Positions 6,310-7,950 of a stretch of 7,950 bases of DNA are shown here, one piece after another. The first letter of the stretch is position 1. Every line of letters begins with the position of its first letter. A model generated the notes under the pieces. That model had not been told where the DNA came from. It did no database searches and worked only from the letters and a program-made list of their open reading frames with translations. The DNA is from RGIG3994 sp964461635. Lineage in GTDB: Bacteria; Bacillota; Clostridia; Oscillospirales; CAG-272. The position numbers and the translations under genes were made by a program. The stretch is from NCBI GenBank assembly GCA_964461635.1, contig CAYWVC010000054.1:1-7950 (forward strand). The letters are read 5' to 3'.

Positions 6310-7317
6310 TTCCGGATTTACGAAGGTGACCTTCGTGAAGAATTCGGTCTTGTCACGCATCATTTCAAGCGCCTCGTTGCACTGCGACAGTGCGTAGCGG
6401 TGCGTGATCAGGTCGGCGTAGTTTATGCTGCCGTCCGCCATAGCCGCGACGGTCGCGGTCCAGTCGTTGACCACCTTGTTGTAGGAGGAATTCCACGTGC
6501 CGCAGACGTTGAGCTCGCGGCGCAGGATCTGCGAATAGGTCTTCTGAGCTATCGTCATATCGCGGCCCGGGTTGCCCATAAGGACGAGACGGCCGTGATT
6601 CTTCAGCGACAGGACGCAGTTGTTGAGCGCGGGCGACGCACCCGTGCCCTCAAGCACGCAATCGGCAAGACCGTCGCGCGAAGCGTCGTAGGGCTCGAAG
6701 CCGAATTTTTCGGCAAAGGCGAGCTTTTCATCCGAGATGTCGACGACGCGGACCTTTGCGGCTCCCGCACGGCGCGCCCACTGAGCGGCGATCAGCCCTA
6801 TCGGACCCGCACCGAAGATAACGCAAAGGTCGCCGAGCTGAACGTCAAGACGACGGACAGCGGCGCGACCGACCGAGCCGGGCTCGCAAAGCGATGCCAC
6901 GACGGGATCGACACCCTCGGGAAGCAGGATAAGATTTCTCTTGTCAACGGCTATGTACTCGGCAAAGCCTCCGTCGCGACGGCTGCCGTAGTAATCGTAA
7001 TCCGAGCAGTTTACGTACTCGCCGACCTCGCAGGCGGCACACTTGCGGCAGGGAAGAAGAGGGAACACCGCGGCATACTTGCCGGTGAGGTCACCGTCGG
7101 GATCGCAAACGATCTTGCCCGCGAACTCGTGACCCGGAACGGTCGGGAAATGATAGGTGCCCGAAACGAATACACGCGGAATATCACTGCCGCATACTCC
7201 GCAACCGAGGACCTTGAGCAGTACCTCGCCGCTCTTGGGCTCGGGGCGGGCAACCTCCTCGTATCTGAGGTCTCCCACGGCGTGAAGAACCGCCGCATTC
7301 ATCGTTTTTTCTGACAT
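6307..7317 (-). CDS. Zinc-dependent medium-chain dehydrogenase, GatD-like
   Basis: This 336-residue cytoplasmic enzyme should oxidise an alcohol group to a ketone using NAD+. Catalytic zinc ligands are visible as C42 (in GVCGSD), H63-E64 (PGHEF) and E145 (CEP). Structural zinc is bound by the cysteine cluster C90, C93, C96 and C104. The cofactor motif is GAGPIG (169-174), and D193 at the end of the second strand favours NAD over NADP. The stretches CGSDIPRVF, PLLPC and GSRRDGGFAEY resemble galactitol-1-phosphate 5-dehydrogenase (GatD), but no phosphotransferase or tagatose genes are nearby, so that exact substrate is not claimed. Sorbitol- or threonine-dehydrogenase-like roles are alternatives. 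The segment between the GHE motif and PLLPC appears slightly shorter than in E. coli GatD as I recall it. The SD AAGGAG at 7327-7332, 9 nt before the ATG, selects the first of two nearby methionines. The gene lies between a flavin reductase-like gene (31 nt upstream) and a FAD oxidoreductase (12 nt downstream). Confidence 0.9.
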   Translation of the reverse strand: MSEKTMNAAVLHAVGDLRYEEVARPEPKSGEVLLKVLGCGVCGSDIPRVFVSGTYHFPTVPGHEFAGKIVCDPDGDLTGKYAAVFPLLPCRKCAACEVGEYVNCSDYDYYGSRRDGGFAEYIAVDKRNLILLPEGVDPVVASLCEPGSVGRAAVRRLDVQLGDLCVIFGAGPIGLIAAQWARRAGAAKVRVVDISDEKLAFAEKFGFEPYDASRDGLADCVLEGTGASPALNNCVLSLKNHGRLVLMGNPGRDMTIAQKTYSQILRRELNVCGTWNSSYNKVVNDWTATVAAMADGSINYADLITHRYALSQCNEALEMMRDKTEFFTKVTFVNPE

Positions 7318-7348
7318 TTTTGACGTCTCCTTCTTATATGATAAAATT

Positions 7349-7873
7349 TTATTTTTCGATTTCGGAATATATGCACGACTCTATGCGACAGACGTAAAAG
7401 TCGTGAAGGTCGTGCTCGGGGTAGTGCCGTCGCATTATCTCGACGTCGGCAAAGCCGTCGGCGGACAGGCTCCCGGTGTAGAGCTTCTTGCCGATCACGG
7501 TCAGTCGTGCTCCGTCAAAGACGGGCACCCCGTCGGTCAAAACGTAGGTCAGTCCCGCCTCTGCAAGCTTGTCGCGATCGCGTCCGCTGACGCTCCCGCA
7601 CAGGGCAAGCGCACGGCGGAAACGTTCCTCGCCGCCGAAGAAGGAAAAGCTCAGACGCTCGGTTTCCTCTATAAGCCGATGAGTGTAGCGCCCCGGACGA
7701 ACGTAGCAGATGCAGACCGGCTCGCCCCAGAGCACGCCGACGTTTCCCCAGCTCGCCGTCATCGCGTTCGCACGGGCGTGCGCGGCGTCGTAGGTCCCGA
7801 TCAGCATCCATTCCTCGCCGATAAGACGGATAATGCCGTTAATCTCCTCGGGAATCAAAGGCTCTTTTTTCAC
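7349..7873 (-). CDS. Flavin reductase-like FMN-binding split-barrel protein
   Basis: The protein has 174 residues from the chosen GTG at 7873-7871 and 177 from the GTG at 7882. It matches the flavin reductase-like / flavoredoxin group, cytoplasmic proteins that bind FMN and either pass electrons from NAD(P)H or act as small FMN electron carriers. Visible family marks are NAMTASWG (36-43), expected at the FMN phosphate and ring, VRPGRYT (58-64), and CGSVSGRDRDK (92-102). C92 is at the position of a cysteine often seen in this group. The later GTG is preferred because the SD-like AAAGGGG (7884-7890) lies 10 nt before it but only 1 nt before the earlier GTG, and because the promoter at 7895-7923 leaves almost no leader for the earlier one. 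It is the first gene of the three-gene redox operon and could supply or accept electrons for the FAD oxidoreductase, which is inference. Confidence 0.85.
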   Translation of the reverse strand: MKKEPLIPEEINGIIRLIGEEWMLIGTYDAAHARANAMTASWGNVGVLWGEPVCICYVRPGRYTHRLIEETERLSFSFFGGEERFRRALALCGSVSGRDRDKLAEAGLTYVLTDGVPVFDGARLTVIGKKLYTGSLSADGFADVEIMRRHYPEHDLHDFYVCRIESCIYSEIEK

Positions 7874-7883
7874 AGTAAACACA

Positions 7884-7890
7884 CCCCTTT
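7884..7890 (-). promoter_or_regulatory. Shine-Dalgarno AAAGGGG deciding the flavin reductase start
   Basis: AAAGGGG is 1 nt from the GTG at 7882 but 10 nt from the in-frame GTG at 7873. Spacing therefore supports the downstream codon. Both candidate starts are GTG, suggesting modest initiation efficiency. Confidence 0.5.
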
Positions 7891-7894
7891 GTTT

Positions 7895-7923
7895 ATTTTA
7901 TCACATATTGCTATTTTATTCAA
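7895..7923 (-). promoter_or_regulatory. Sigma-A promoter of the minus-strand redox operon
   Basis: On the minus strand the -35 box TTGAAT (7923-7918) and the -10 box TAAAAT (7900-7895) are separated by exactly 17 bp. The predicted transcription start is at about 7888-7890, leaving a leader of only about 15 nt before the GTG at 7873. The surroundings are strongly AT-rich. An 8-bp inverted repeat, TTTTATCA (7896-7903) and TGATAAAA (7930-7937), brackets the -35 box and overlaps the -10 box; it may be a regulator site. Confidence 0.65.
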
Positions 7924-7950
7924 GTGCATTGATAAAAGTTTGCGCGGAAA

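Noticed and set aside
5191..7314. A 707-codon open frame on the plus strand, antisense to both the FAD oxidoreductase and the dehydrogenase genes
   Set aside because: The minus-strand genes in the same place have clear motifs, good SDs and an operon layout. The plus-strand translation has no recognisable domain and a skewed composition rich in V, A, R, D and H. It is a by-product of GC-rich codon bias, not a gene.

Overview
The window looks like a chromosomal segment from a GC-rich member of the Bacillota, most likely an anaerobic Clostridia/Oscillospirales-type gut bacterium. The genes are GC-rich and the gaps between them AT-rich. Starts are preceded by AGGAG-type Shine-Dalgarno (SD) sequences, promoters match sigma-A consensus, and the proteins resemble families common in Clostridia. 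The genus cannot be read from the sequence. No RNA gene, CRISPR array, insertion sequence or phage gene was seen.

Left half, plus strand (1-4325): an AT-rich region carries a near-consensus promoter (TTGACA, 17 bp, TATACT). A 17-bp inverted repeat surrounds its -10 box and is a probable operator. A structured leader of about 190 nt follows. Next come three tightly overlapping genes: a MarR-family repressor (318-791) and two half-size ABC exporters (788-2518 and 2511-4325). The two ATP-binding domains are degenerate in complementary ways, the hallmark of a heterodimeric exporter of the BmrCD/LmrCD/TM287-288 type. The simplest model is a self-regulated efflux operon in which a compound releases MarR and the pump exports it.

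Centre (4326-4392): a strong hairpin separates two converging transcription units and probably terminates both.

Right half, minus strand (7950 to 4393): a promoter at 7895-7923 drives three genes in the order flavin reductase-like FMN protein, zinc-dependent GatD-like medium-chain dehydrogenase, and a 633-residue FAD-dependent oxidoreductase with a C-terminal beta-rich extension. Gaps are 31 and 12 nt, and the last SD overlaps the preceding stop codon. Three redox proteins using FMN, Zn/NAD and FAD in one operon suggest a small oxidation/reduction route for a polyol, sugar or glycoside-like compound. The substrate is unknown, and this cassette is the best candidate here for undescribed biology.
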